IMG/VR virus record: IMGVR_UViG_3300044643_002008
Span: 1 to 64,000 of that record
Reading direction: 5' to 3' (one strand)
Source: a virus
DNA: 64,000 nt
The notes beneath the pieces are model-generated. The model did no database searches, was not told where the DNA came from, and worked only from the letters and a program-made list of their open reading frames with translations. Of the stretch, positions 46,381 through 54,597 are shown one piece after another. The position numbers were made by a program, and so were the translations under genes. Every line of letters starts with the position of its first letter. The first letter of the stretch is position 1.

Positions 46381-47844
46381 TTAAACGAGCGAAGATGTAA
46401 GTGATGATTTTGTGACTTCGACCTCAATCTTGTCACCTATTCCAGTAACGCGTGCTCCGACTTTTGCAACAATCTTGCCTTCTGCAAGCTGTGTAACTGG
46501 GTTGAGTGCGTCTGAAACAACTACGGAATATCCTGCATCTATCTGATTTCCGTTTACATCAAAAGCTGGGAAAAGTCCGCCAGCTTTTGCGATGGGGTCA
46601 AGAATCCCCGTCAGAGTCGAGGCAACGCGAGCGAAAATTGTTCTACGGCCATCGATTGGCTGGAAGAGGAGGGTTTCAAGGTCTCGTTCTGCCAGGTAGA
46701 CGATGTAGTTAAGAACTTCTTGCCCGGTGATGAAGCGGAAGTTATCGACGTCTGTCGACATTGAACGAGCACCGTAGATACGAAGGCTTCCTTGCACGAT
46801 GCGGATGGCGTTTACGTTTCCTAGGTCAACCGTGTCTGTGTCTTCTTTTGATACGACGGTCTCAAGACCGACTACGTAAGAAGCTGCGCCTGCTTCGCCG
46901 GCATATGGGTACCAGACTCCACGAGAGTTTTGAGTTGCCGCTCTGCGACCAGCTACGAATCCTTCTGGTGGAATCGTCATGGTGAGTGCGCCGTTTGGCA
47001 CCTTAACCCAGGGCCAGTAGATGGCGAGGTGCTCTGAGTTTTCATCGCCTCGGTATCCAGAAGCAGATGTAACTGCGTTTGCTGCGCTGCTTCCGGCTGG
47101 AACGCTTGAGAGCGCAATTCTATGGTTGGTGTTTGCGTTTGCAACGAGAGCGTCAACCGTGACCGTGTCATAGTACCCAGGAGCCATCAGTGAACCAGGT
47201 CCAAGGTCGTATGTGAAGTATCCAAGTGCCGCAACTACGTTTGCTGCCGCAACTGTGGCTCCATCGTCTCCGGAGCTAAAGTTTTTACCATCAATAGCTA
47301 CAGGAATTGTTGTTCCAGTAGAAGCGGCTGTTACATAAAGTCCAGCAACTGGGCTGTTGTTGATTTCGTTAATAAAATCAGCTTTGGTTGCGGAGGTGTA
47401 TGTTCCAGAAGTGTAAACCTCTTCGCCGTCCAAAAGAATGACTACCTTAAAGGTTGTGAGTGAAGGGTTTGTTACAGTTGCTTCAAGAACACCATCATGA
47501 GCCCATTCACCAGTGCCTGCTGCTGTAAGTGTTATTGCAGTTGTTGGCTCAGTAGCGTTGTTTAAAAGAACACACGTTGCTGGTTCGGAACCGGTACCGA
47601 CAGCGCGAGATACGTAAATACGCGCTCCGCCTTCTTCAAAGAATGTCTTCACAGTCTGGTGAACGTATCCAGCAGAGGTGTAACCACCATAAAGTGCCTC
47701 ATACTGAGCAAAGCTAGAAATCAAGGTCGCAGAACCAGATGGGCCGCGACTTGTGACACCAGCAACAAAAGCAGTAGCTGTTGGAATGACTTGAACCGCT
47801 GTTGGCCCTGTTCTTACTGCTGTTGTAACGACTACACCTGGCAT
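46381..47844 (-). CDS. Contractile tail sheath protein
   Basis: From ATG 47844 (GGAGG ribosome site seven bases upstream) the protein has 487 residues. It begins MPGVVVTTAVRTGPT and PTATAFVAGVTSRGP and continues with SFAQYEALYGGYTSAG and VKTFFEEGGARIYVSRAVG, the N-terminal signature of phage sheath proteins. The C-terminal part contains RMTGIGDKIEVE-like strands that form the domain contacting the next ring. It follows the terminator-type genes and precedes the tube gene, so the tail is of the contractile type. Confidence 0.92.
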   Translation of the reverse strand: MPGVVVTTAVRTGPTAVQVIPTATAFVAGVTSRGPSGSATLISSFAQYEALYGGYTSAGYVHQTVKTFFEEGGARIYVSRAVGTGSEPATCVLLNNATEPTTAITLTAAGTGEWAHDGVLEATVTNPSLTTFKVVILLDGEEVYTSGTYTSATKADFINEINNSPVAGLYVTAASTGTTIPVAIDGKNFSSGDDGATVAAANVVAALGYFTYDLGPGSLMAPGYYDTVTVDALVANANTNHRIALSSVPAGSSAANAVTSASGYRGDENSEHLAIYWPWVKVPNGALTMTIPPEGFVAGRRAATQNSRGVWYPYAGEAGAASYVVGLETVVSKEDTDTVDLGNVNAIRIVQGSLRIYGARSMSTDVDNFRFITGQEVLNYIVYLAERDLETLLFQPIDGRRTIFARVASTLTGILDPIAKAGGLFPAFDVNGNQIDAGYSVVVSDALNPVTQLAEGKIVAKVGARVTGIGDKIEVEVTKSSLTSSLV

Positions 47845-47897
47845 ACTGTTCCTCCGTCCCAAATGGAACTATTAAAATAAAACCTAACTGATTATAG

Positions 47898-48263
47898 TTA
47901 GATGTCTGTTGTTTCTATTGCAACTACTGAATCTTCTTGTTTTGTTTCTTCTGTAGCTACGGCTTCTATCAATTCTGATTCAGCAGTTTCGGCTGCTGTT
48001 TCTGCCTTTTTGTATTTTTTTCCACTTTTTGCATCGTTTTGTGCAACTTCTTTTTCAGAAGAGGAAAAATCATAAACAGCAAGAAATCCATTTCTGGCAG
48101 CTATTTCAATGTGCATGTTTTCGATAGCGATAACTGCCTCGCCTGGTCCGATGTAATCCCCTGTGAAGTTGACTTGAATCGGTCTGTCTGTCTCATTGAC
48201 ATACTGCGTCATTCCATTGCATCCGGATGGAATTGAAGTTTGCGGTGTTTTAAAAATTTTCAT
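47898..48263 (-). CDS. Hypothetical protein between sheath and tail terminator
   Basis: The 121-residue protein has a beta-rich start (TDRPIQVNFTGDYIGPGEAVIAIENMH as strand-turn-strand elements) and a highly charged, Ala/Glu-rich helical C-terminal half. Position implies a virion part or assembly factor. No family recognised. The gaps on both sides are short (34 and five bases). Confidence 0.55.
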   Translation of the reverse strand: MKIFKTPQTSIPSGCNGMTQYVNETDRPIQVNFTGDYIGPGEAVIAIENMHIEIAARNGFLAVYDFSSSEKEVAQNDAKSGKKYKKAETAAETAESELIEAVATEETKQEDSVVAIETTDI

Positions 48264-48268
48264 AACTT

Positions 48269-48859
48269 TTAGGCCTCTAGCTGATTTATCGTCATTGCTG
48301 TAAAGTCTATTTCATCAAGCATTCCGTATGGTTCGCGCGTGATTACTTCTTCTAGCTCTATATCATAACCTAAATAAGCACCAGCCATTACACGGTCACC
48401 CTTTAATAGCGTTAATTCAGAAAACTCTTCTGTTAATGTTTCCTCTAGTATTTTTGCGCTTCTTGTTGTGTACGCCCTTGACAAACATGGGTGGTCAAGA
48501 AGGGCGGACCTCACAACCGTTGTTAGCTGGTCTCTCATCAGCGTTGCGGCCTCTGAGCCCTCTGTTCTAACCCAGACGTACGTACGCATTCCGTAAATGA
48601 CCGTGTACATCGGGTCGTTGTTTCCGACGTAGTTCTCTCGCTCAAATCTCTTTGTGGATATAGCGACAGTAATGATTGTTGGCCATTCATCAAGAGCTAG
48701 TGGCTCGTACGTTATGTACTTTTCCGGGGAAGGAAGCGCCGTTGAGTCAAGATTCCATGAGTTTCTGTATCTGATGATTCTTTGCGGAATATCTTTCTCC
48801 AGGTACCCGTTGACATATTGCTTAGCAAACTGAGCGCCAAACATTGTTTCTAGCGTCAT
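48269..48859 (-). CDS. Tail terminator/completion-like protein
   Basis: The 196-residue protein starts at ATG 48859, which overlaps the stop of the upstream gene as ATGA. It is beta-rich with PTIITVAISTKRFERENY, YGMRTYVWVRT and LRDQLTTVVRSALLDHPC, spaced as in tail terminator (gpU or minor-tail-type) proteins. It lies between the gpS-type completion gene and the sheath, which fits a protein that joins tube and head. Confidence 0.6.
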   Translation of the reverse strand: MTLETMFGAQFAKQYVNGYLEKDIPQRIIRYRNSWNLDSTALPSPEKYITYEPLALDEWPTIITVAISTKRFERENYVGNNDPMYTVIYGMRTYVWVRTEGSEAATLMRDQLTTVVRSALLDHPCLSRAYTTRSAKILEETLTEEFSELTLLKGDRVMAGAYLGYDIELEEVITREPYGMLDEIDFTAMTINQLEA

Positions 48860-49341
48860 GTGACTTCTCCCTGCACAACCCAAGAGGCGTAAGATGAGCC
48901 AACCCATTCAGCAAACTTCCTAGGAACAAACACTATTTGACGCTTTGGCATCTTTTCTGTCCCCATCTGATGAAACTTTGCGTAAGAAACTGTAGTCCCA
49001 AATTCAAACTCGGTATTGGACATGCGGAGGGCGGTGTTGGAGAGGTTTGCAAGGCTTGAAAACAGCCGACCAGTTCTAACCATTGGCGGAGCGCCAGGGA
49101 ACGCAACTGCCTTCCATGAGCCATATTGGGCATCAAGTGGAGCCCATCCGCCCGCTAGAAGCCCATTAGATGCAAAGTTTGCAGCGTTTGACATTTCCAG
49201 ACGCGTCTTAGCCTCTGGAAGCAATGGAAGCATCGTCAGGGCCCGTGAGGACATCTTGAAAAGCTTTTTGTCAAGGTTCCCAATGTCTATGCTGACAGAC
49301 AGTTTTACCTTGTCGCTCATGCGATACGACGCCTTCTCCAT
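48856..49341 (-). CDS. Phage virion morphogenesis/tail completion protein (gpS-like)
   Basis: The 161-residue protein has GWAPLDAQYGSWKAVAFPG, PPMVRTGRLFSSLA and YAKFHQMGTEKMPKRQIVFVP. The LRTGRLxxSL and HQ-GT-K-P-R--VFVP pattern is that of gpS/Mu gpG-type tail completion proteins, needed for stable head-tail joining. Met8 is an alternative start. It overlaps the upstream connector gene by 25 bases. Confidence 0.82.
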   Translation of the reverse strand: MEKASYRMSDKVKLSVSIDIGNLDKKLFKMSSRALTMLPLLPEAKTRLEMSNAANFASNGLLAGGWAPLDAQYGSWKAVAFPGAPPMVRTGRLFSSLANLSNTALRMSNTEFEFGTTVSYAKFHQMGTEKMPKRQIVFVPRKFAEWVGSSYASWVVQGEVT

Positions 49342-49940
49342 CGCTTGATGGCCATAAGCTCCTTTTCAAGAAACCCAGTCTCCATTGGGGCAACGCCGCG
49401 TGGATTAAGGTCCTTTACGCCTACAACGTCGTCATGCATGTTCTGCATTTCTCTTGTAGCTGCGCGAAGAATCATGAGTTTAAATACGTGGATTTGGTCT
49501 CCGTCTAGACCTGCTGTGTAGGTGACAGTTACTTCGTCATTAGGCATGGCCCGGTACATGTCAATTCCATAACGGTGAACTATGTAGTCTCTTTCGAACA
49601 TCTGAACAACAGCATCACCCTCTGGGGTTCTCAGGGAAACCTCAGAAACGGAGATTATTGGAGTGTTACGAAGATAAACAGTAGCTGGCGTCAGCATGTA
49701 GGGAAGCGTTGTTCCGGTTGTGTCTAGCGTGTAGTCATAGAAGAATGAGGCTTGAGGGACTGACCGGAATTCGCCGGCGATTATGTGAACTTCTTCAAAT
49801 TCGTCAACCTCTATAGGTCTACGCAAATAGCCCTCTAGTTCACTTTGAAGCCCAAGCAGGACCATCTCTGCGGCATCTCTTTGTCTGTTTGTTAAAGAGA
49901 TGTCCATATATGTAATTAGGTCACTTATGGACACAAGCAT
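49317..49940 (-). CDS. Head-tail connector protein (gp6-like)
   Basis: The 207-residue protein is helical at the N-terminus (TNRQRDAAEMVLLGLQSELEGYLRR), where gp6-type connectors form the ring under the portal, and beta-rich afterwards with VYLRNTPIISVSEVSLRTPEG and VTVTYTAGLDGDQI. The VTYTAG-D sequence is common in connector proteins. It precedes the tail completion gene, as in many tailed phages. Confidence 0.75.
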   Translation of the reverse strand: MLVSISDLITYMDISLTNRQRDAAEMVLLGLQSELEGYLRRPIEVDEFEEVHIIAGEFRSVPQASFFYDYTLDTTGTTLPYMLTPATVYLRNTPIISVSEVSLRTPEGDAVVQMFERDYIVHRYGIDMYRAMPNDEVTVTYTAGLDGDQIHVFKLMILRAATREMQNMHDDVVGVKDLNPRGVAPMETGFLEKELMAIKRWRRRRIA

Positions 49941-49955
49941 TATTGCCTCTTATCT

Positions 49956-50156
49956 CTATCTTCGTCCCAGGGCGATGTCTCGACCCTCTGAAGCCAGCGC
50001 ACGGCCCTGCCCGGCACTTGTACGCACGCGATTGCCTCTTCCGTACTGGAGGCGGTCTGCAAGTCTATTCAGGGTATACGAAACAGCACGACGCCACCAT
50101 GGTGGTCTTTGCTCGCCGGTAAGTTCTTCGTCGTCTACATCGTTGGGGGGTGGCAC
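49956..50156 (-). CDS. Small Arg-rich protein with GTG start
   Basis: The start is GTG at 50156 with CGGAGG upstream, a strong ribosome site. The 66 residues begin with PPPNDVDDEELTGEQRPPWW, then a Arg/Gly-rich part (RLADRLQYGRGNRVRT, ALGRR end). The Arg-rich end could bind nucleic acid. I do not recognise it. It could be a small head protein or noncoding by-product, but the strong ribosome site favours a real gene. Confidence 0.5.
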   Translation of the reverse strand: MPPPNDVDDEELTGEQRPPWWRRAVSYTLNRLADRLQYGRGNRVRTSAGQGRALASEGRDIALGRR

Positions 50157-50214
50157 TAGAAACCTCCGTAAAAGCCATTTGTTTCTAGGTTACCACTTTA
50201 AAAAGCCACGAAAG

Positions 50215-50763
50215 TTATCTATCGGGATTCGGCGGTTTCTCTATCTCGGCCATTTCTTCAGCTGAGCCTTTTGGTGCCTCGATAGGAACCCAAGCCCTGG
50301 AGTAGGTGTGTTCAGATATTTTGCGCTGCTTTATCACGGAGCTGTCCATCATTAATCCAATTTCAGCGTAGCTCATGTTAAATATTTCTTTTAGCTCGTC
50401 GATGTTGTATTTACCCGAATGGAACACATCCCGAACTATGACGGACATGTATTTTGCAACAATCTGTCCTCGACCCCTATTGAGCGAGATGTGCATAACC
50501 ATTGCGTCTATCGCGTCAACGTCCTGAAAGATGACTGGAATTTCCTTCTTGTCCCTCTTCATTATTCGCTTGTCGGACTGGGCGCAAACCCATCGGTGAA
50601 AACCGTCGATGATAAATCCTGTGGACTTCTGGACAATTATCGGTGAAACCCACCCGTAATCATGAAGAGAGTCGGCTAATACCTGGAGGTCTGGCTTTAG
50701 TACGTGAGTAGCTCGCCATGGCGCAGGCTTTATGGAGTCGAACTTTACGTTAGAGATTTGCAT
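50215..50763 (-). CDS. ParB-like nuclease domain protein (IbrB-like)
   Basis: The 182-residue protein has the ParB/sulfiredoxin-type fold: a short strand, LQVLADSLHDYGWVSPIIVQ and GFIIDGFHRWVCAQ (the G-HR box), then a helical part with YMSVIVRDVF and NMSYAEIGLMMDSS. It overlaps the PAPS-reductase-like gene by 14 bases. The same partner order is known in the E. coli prophage genes ibrA and ibrB, where one is a PAPS-reductase-like protein and the other ParB-like. The biochemical job is unknown. Confidence 0.8.
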   Translation of the reverse strand: MQISNVKFDSIKPAPWRATHVLKPDLQVLADSLHDYGWVSPIIVQKSTGFIIDGFHRWVCAQSDKRIMKRDKKEIPVIFQDVDAIDAMVMHISLNRGRGQIVAKYMSVIVRDVFHSGKYNIDELKEIFNMSYAEIGLMMDSSVIKQRKISEHTYSRAWVPIEAPKGSAEEMAEIEKPPNPDR

Positions 50764-51889
50764 TTATTTCCTCTGCCTCTATGGCTTCTTGAACGGTATA
50801 CGCTCTGGTTCCTGGCCCAATTGGGTTTACTGAAGTTGCGCTTATCTCATTCATAAGCAAATTTCTAATAAGCCAATGAAGTGGATATGCCCTAGGGTCT
50901 TTGGCGTGTTTTTTCCTAAACTCAGACGCATAGGACATAGCTCGCTTTTTTAATCCGGGCGTTAAAACGTTTTCTTCAATGCATCGTTTAACCCCATCCC
51001 ATCCGTCTGAGGAGTATCGCATGATGACTGCCTCAATATTGAATTCTGGCCACCAGCGGCGCTGGGCGTCTATCTGAGGGAAACAGGTTACAAGCCGGTC
51101 GTAGAATTCTGGCTCAGTAACAACTACGTCTCCTATTCGGCGTATGGCGACAGAGTGAAGAGGAATACCAACCCGGGCATTGCTTCCAGTTAACGCGGCA
51201 TAGTCGTAGTACTCGCAGTAGTTTGCACCATGCTCTTCTGCCACATACTTGAAGACGTCGTCCGCTGTCCAGTCATAAATAACCTTTGCAAAACGCAGGG
51301 GTATGTTTTTACGCATTTTATATGGCGTAACAATGTAATTCTCGTGCAGCTTTTGAACGCAAGAGCGATATCTAATCATTGACTCGTTTGCCCTGACGCC
51401 AGTCAAAAAGGCAACTTTGCCCTTCTTTCCCTGCATGGTGTAGTAGTCGATTGACTCTGGAATTTTCTTGTCAGGGTCGAGACCAAAGTGCTCTGCGGTT
51501 ATTGCCCACTCAGGTATGTCTCTAACAAGCCTGCCTTGCTTCTTTCGCATTCCAGACCACAGTAGACAGTACTCTCGCCTGCCAAGAACCCATACCTCTT
51601 GGCCAACAGGAAGGCAGTACCACTCCATGTCAACCCAGTCATAGTTTCTAACTTCTTCCATGAACTTAACAACAGAAGGGCTGACCATTTCTTCGTCGCG
51701 GAAAATTACCTTCACAGGCCCAAGTCCGCGTTCTTCGTGTATTTCTTTGGCAAGATACAAAACTGCAGTGCTGTCTTTTCCACCGGAAAACTGAACACAC
51801 ACTGTGTCAAAAGTGTCGTAAACGTGCCGAACTCGTTCCCTGGCAGCGTCTACGCACGAGATGTCCAAATAAAGTTTTTGTCTAGACAT
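50750..51889 (-). CDS. PAPS-reductase-family protein (IbrA-like)
   Basis: The 379-residue protein has the PP-loop SGGKDS (35-40) near the N-terminus and DDVFKYVAEE with an Arg-rich segment in the middle, as in the PAPS reductase, DndC and IbrA branch. It begins with a strand and helix typical of adenylate-binding domains. Such enzymes activate a substrate with ATP, or move sulfate or sulfide in nucleic-acid modification. Cysteines C86 and C177, or others, might bind a cluster, but no obvious motif is present. It overlaps a small gene by eight bases and the ParB-like gene by 14. Confidence 0.88.
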   Translation of the reverse strand: MSRQKLYLDISCVDAARERVRHVYDTFDTVCVQFSGGKDSTAVLYLAKEIHEERGLGPVKVIFRDEEMVSPSVVKFMEEVRNYDWVDMEWYCLPVGQEVWVLGRREYCLLWSGMRKKQGRLVRDIPEWAITAEHFGLDPDKKIPESIDYYTMQGKKGKVAFLTGVRANESMIRYRSCVQKLHENYIVTPYKMRKNIPLRFAKVIYDWTADDVFKYVAEEHGANYCEYYDYAALTGSNARVGIPLHSVAIRRIGDVVVTEPEFYDRLVTCFPQIDAQRRWWPEFNIEAVIMRYSSDGWDGVKRCIEENVLTPGLKKRAMSYASEFRKKHAKDPRAYPLHWLIRNLLMNEISATSVNPIGPGTRAYTVQEAIEAEEINANL

Positions 51890-52142
51890 TTTCTTCTTCT
51901 AGTTGTAATTGTTCTGTTTTAATCATCGACTTAATAATCCTATGAAGGTCCATGAGTGCAAGCGTTGGGCCTGTAAATAGTGCGGTTTCAATATCTACGA
52001 AAGACCGAAAACTACATGAAGCAGTCCATGCTGAAGGGTCTTTCATGTTTAATGAAAACATAACCCCATTAAGCGAGAACCATCTCGCATAAGAAATTAT
52101 GTCCGAAGGCTCAGCAAGAGGGTTAGTAGTCGGCGTGAGCAT
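51882..52142 (-). CDS. Small hypothetical protein in the ParB/PAPS-reductase set
   Basis: The 86-residue protein has a hydrophobic Trp/Phe-rich start (PSDIISYARWFSLNGVMFSL) and a helical end with EEEN. It overlaps the second ParB-like gene by 20 bases and the PAPS-reductase-like gene by eight, so its expression is coupled to both. I do not recognise it. It may be a small accessory subunit. Confidence 0.55.
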   Translation of the reverse strand: MLTPTTNPLAEPSDIISYARWFSLNGVMFSLNMKDPSAWTASCSFRSFVDIETALFTGPTLALMDLHRIIKSMIKTEQLQLEEENV

Positions 52143-52923
52143 CTATAAACTCCATCAATCGTTGTGCTGTTGTGTCGCCTTCATATACAGGTGAGGACTT
52201 TAAGAACCTAATGAACTCATACCATTGGCGCTGTTGTTCGGCGTCGTCAAAAACTAGAGTGTACTGAACAACCGCTTTCGCAGCCCTGGACAGACCCACA
52301 GCCGAGCTACCCAAAGAAACGGCATCTTCAATGTTGACGTTGTCTGTAGCCGTCAGTCTGGCTTCTCCAGATTCGTCAAATTTTGCTGTCACCTTCTCTG
52401 AAGAAGGGCGTTCTTCAAGCTTGTTTGGCATGGGCATAACCATTTCTGGCGCTATGTACCCAGTGCCGATGTCTGTATCCATTTTGGATGCGTAAGACGA
52501 AGTTTCGTCTAGTGCCGCCATCTCAAACTCATCCCAGCCGAGACCATCGAGAAGTTCAAAATACTCAGGTCGTATGTCGTCAAGAAGGTTAAAAAGTTCC
52601 GACTGCTCTGTATGTCCGAGCTCCATCGTTCGGTTGTCAGCGAGCGCAAATGCTATGGCTCTAGAATCGTCTACCGACATTTTTACAGCGGCAATATGTG
52701 TCCAGCCAAGCTTTTTTGCCGCCTGAAGCTGATGGTTTCCAGCAATTACAGTGGAAGTTCCATCTTCGTTTGGTCTAACCACTATTGGCTTGACTTGCCC
52801 AAACTCGGCATAGGACGAAGCGATGGCGTCAACATCACCACGACGGGGATTGTTTTCTAGCTGAACAAGAGTATCGACATCCATGAGAAGACTATTTAGT
52901 TCTTCGTTTACGTTGTGTTTCAT
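52123..52923 (-). CDS. Second ParB-like nuclease domain protein
   Basis: The 266-residue protein has VQLENNPRRGDVDAIASSYAE, QVKPIVVRPNEDG and STVIAGNHQLQAAKKLGW (the G-H/N-AA box with His in place of HR) and LADNRTMELG. These define the N-terminal ParB/Srx domain. The rest is a helical domain without the usual HTH. It may be a nuclease or a regulator coupled to the modification genes just downstream. The overlap with the next gene is one base. Confidence 0.8.
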   Translation of the reverse strand: MKHNVNEELNSLLMDVDTLVQLENNPRRGDVDAIASSYAEFGQVKPIVVRPNEDGTSTVIAGNHQLQAAKKLGWTHIAAVKMSVDDSRAIAFALADNRTMELGHTEQSELFNLLDDIRPEYFELLDGLGWDEFEMAALDETSSYASKMDTDIGTGYIAPEMVMPMPNKLEERPSSEKVTAKFDESGEARLTATDNVNIEDAVSLGSSAVGLSRAAKAVVQYTLVFDDAEQQRQWYEFIRFLKSSPVYEGDTTAQRLMEFIDAHADY

Positions 52924-53267
52924 TACATCACCTGTGCCCTGACGTTTGCATTAAGTGTTCGAAGCGCATCAATGCTCGTGCGCAGTGAAGTCAGCTTCTC
53001 GCGCTTGGATTTTACTAGAGCCTCAGCAATTTTGTAGTCAAGCATTTCGTCACCAAGCTTGTAGTCCGACCAAGCTTCTCGCTCCTTAATCGAGCCCTTA
53101 GCGGAGAGGTATTCCTTTGCCCAGCTTGACTTATAGAAGGCTTCCTTCTTTGCCGAGTCTTGAGCAATCGTTTCAAAAGCTTCTGTTTCCTCTTCAAGCA
53201 TTCCCATTAAGCGAAGCAGCTCTTCTTCTATTTCTACTTGAGAGATTGGCTTATTGCGGTAGTTCAT
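52923..53267 (-). CDS. Helical charged protein of unknown function
   Basis: The 114-residue protein is nearly all helix with alternating acidic and basic residues (SQVEIEEELLRLMGMLEEETE, then a KSSWAKEYLSAKG segment), suggesting a coiled coil. It is coupled by a one-base overlap to the ParB-like gene and by 17 bases to the RuvC-like gene. Similar small helical proteins occur in the same place in other actinophages. No family is claimed. Confidence 0.55.
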   Translation of the reverse strand: MNYRNKPISQVEIEEELLRLMGMLEEETEAFETIAQDSAKKEAFYKSSWAKEYLSAKGSIKEREAWSDYKLGDEMLDYKIAEALVKSKREKLTSLRTSIDALRTLNANVRAQVM

Positions 53268-53811
53268 TTATTCCTTCTAGCGGAGACCAGTCAATTGTTT
53301 GCAACGTTGACATGTTTACTTCTGGCCAAGTGTACTGACTTAACCCAAGATGCGCTAGACCCATTTGCTCCAAAATCCAGGCATCACACATGTCATCAGA
53401 ACCAGAACCGGCAAAGACAATTCCGGTCTTGGCAGAGATTGCGGACATAACGTCGTTCTTTGAGGAGTTGCCTTTCCCTGTAGCAAATTTTGCGCGACAA
53501 GTAGGCGGAACATCAACATATTTTATGTCGTTTTCCCATAGCTTCATCCTTACACACCCTCCAAGCTCTCCGATGCTGTGTGCACGAGAGACACGGGAAG
53601 CAAATGCGTAGCTTTCAATTATCGCACAGCTAATTTTTCTTTCTAGACACAAATCTAGAATAGTTGTAGAAATAAACGAAAGTCTTTCTGCTTCTTTAGA
53701 TTTTGTAGATATTACAAAAGTTTCGCCACCAATAGACACACCGGTAGAGGTGAGTGATAAATCGAGGCCGACCAAACTTTTTAATGACACGCCAGGAACC
53801 ATACTATACAT
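53251..53811 (-). CDS. RuvC-like Holliday junction resolvase
   Basis: From Met 53811 the protein has 186 residues with GLDLSLTSTG (first Asp), IIESYAF (Glu), VPPTCRAKFATGKGNSSKND and DDMCDAWILEQM (two Asp), the RNase H-type catalytic set of RuvC-like resolvases. It would cleave branched DNA before packaging. Met 53802 is an alternative start. The longer in-frame codons upstream lie inside the divergent control region. A likely leaderless start is possible but the -10 (TATTTT) and -35 are poor. Confidence 0.85.
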   Translation of the reverse strand: MYSMVPGVSLKSLVGLDLSLTSTGVSIGGETFVISTKSKEAERLSFISTTILDLCLERKISCAIIESYAFASRVSRAHSIGELGGCVRMKLWENDIKYVDVPPTCRAKFATGKGNSSKNDVMSAISAKTGIVFAGSGSDDMCDAWILEQMGLAHLGLSQYTWPEVNMSTLQTIDWSPLEGINELPQ

Positions 53812-53896
53812 GGATGTAAAAATATCGTTAACAGCTACACGGATATAGATGATTATGATATATGATTTAATCGCAACCCTCAATCAAGGAGACACA

Positions 53897-54244
53897 ATGT
53901 CAACAGCAGTACTTGCACCCACAGTGGTAACACTTACAATCCCTGGAACGCTTGCAACAACTAGTCTTGTTTCTGTAGCTCTTCCATTTAATGGCAAAAT
54001 CACTGGCGCATACGTCGCTGTGACTGGAGCACCAGCAGGTTCTGCCCTCACCGCAGACCTTAAGGTTGGCTCTGACGTCGCAGCAGCCTTCTCAATCGCA
54101 GCAGGCGGTTTTGCAGACGCAGGAACGCTTACAGCAGTCAACTGCGACTTCGTCGCCGGCGACCTTATTCACCTCGACGTGTCGGCAGTTGGCTCTGGCA
54201 CTGCAGGCTCAAACATGACAGTGGCATTCACTGTTGTTCAATAG
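53897..54244 (+). CDS. Lone structural-type protein on the plus strand
   Basis: The 115-residue protein is Ala/Val/Thr-rich and beta-rich, with PGTLATTSLVSVALPFNGKIT, GAPAGSALTADLKVGSD and GDLIHLDVSAVGSGTAGSNMTV as strands. This matches a beta-sandwich module seen in minor structural proteins and fibre-type proteins of many phages. It has an AAGGAGA ribosome site, its own terminator, and stands alone against the leftward genes on both sides. A highly expressed decoration-type or head fibre protein is likely. Its codon use looks G+C-rich compared with nearby genes. Confidence 0.65.
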   Translation: MSTAVLAPTVVTLTIPGTLATTSLVSVALPFNGKITGAYVAVTGAPAGSALTADLKVGSDVAAAFSIAAGGFADAGTLTAVNCDFVAGDLIHLDVSAVGSGTAGSNMTVAFTVVQ

Positions 54245-54264
54245 TCAAAACACAATTTAGAAAG

Positions 54265-54290
54265 AGCGCTCCTTCGGGGGCGCTTTTTTT
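54265..54290 (+). terminator. Strong rho-independent terminator
   Basis: AGCGCTCC (54265-54272), TTCG loop and GGGGCGCT (54277-54284) form an eight-pair stem with one G-U, followed directly by a run of seven T. The UUCG-type loop adds stability. It ends the lone structural gene, 20 bases after its stop. The convergent HNH gene stops at 54295. Confidence 0.88.
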
Positions 54291-54294
54291 ATTT

Positions 54295-54597
54295 CTACTC
54301 GTCGTATGCGTGTTTTGCTAAACCGAGGTCAAACGCTAGTTGTGGGTAGTTGCCGATACGGGAATGGCAAGGTCTACATACGCACATCAAGTTTTCTTCA
54401 TCCAATATGGAGCCACCCTGAGAGCGTCTAACTATTTCGTGAACGTCAACCGACCGGTTTCTTTGGTACGTGACAAGACCGTCATTTTCCGCAAATACAG
54501 GACACGCCTCGCACATTGGTCGCTCTTCAAGCATCTTTTCCACAAGAGGCCGACGAAGTCTATATTCAGCTTCTTTTTTCTTTGACCTATGACGCAT
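54295..54597 (-). CDS. HNH endonuclease
   Basis: From Met 54597 the protein has 100 residues. CEAC and CRPC are zinc knuckle-type Cys pairs, and between them lies SVDVHEIVRRSQGG with the catalytic-type DVHE/D-H, then LDEENLMCVCRPCHSRIG with the final His and Asn-like positions. This is the usual phage HNH fold. It is encoded with the recombination genes and TerL, where such nucleases often assist packaging. The start overlaps the upstream gene by 11 bases. TTG at 54639 is an alternative. Confidence 0.88.
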   Translation of the reverse strand: MRHRSKKKEAEYRLRRPLVEKMLEERPMCEACPVFAENDGLVTYQRNRSVDVHEIVRRSQGGSILDEENLMCVCRPCHSRIGNYPQLAFDLGLAKHAYDE

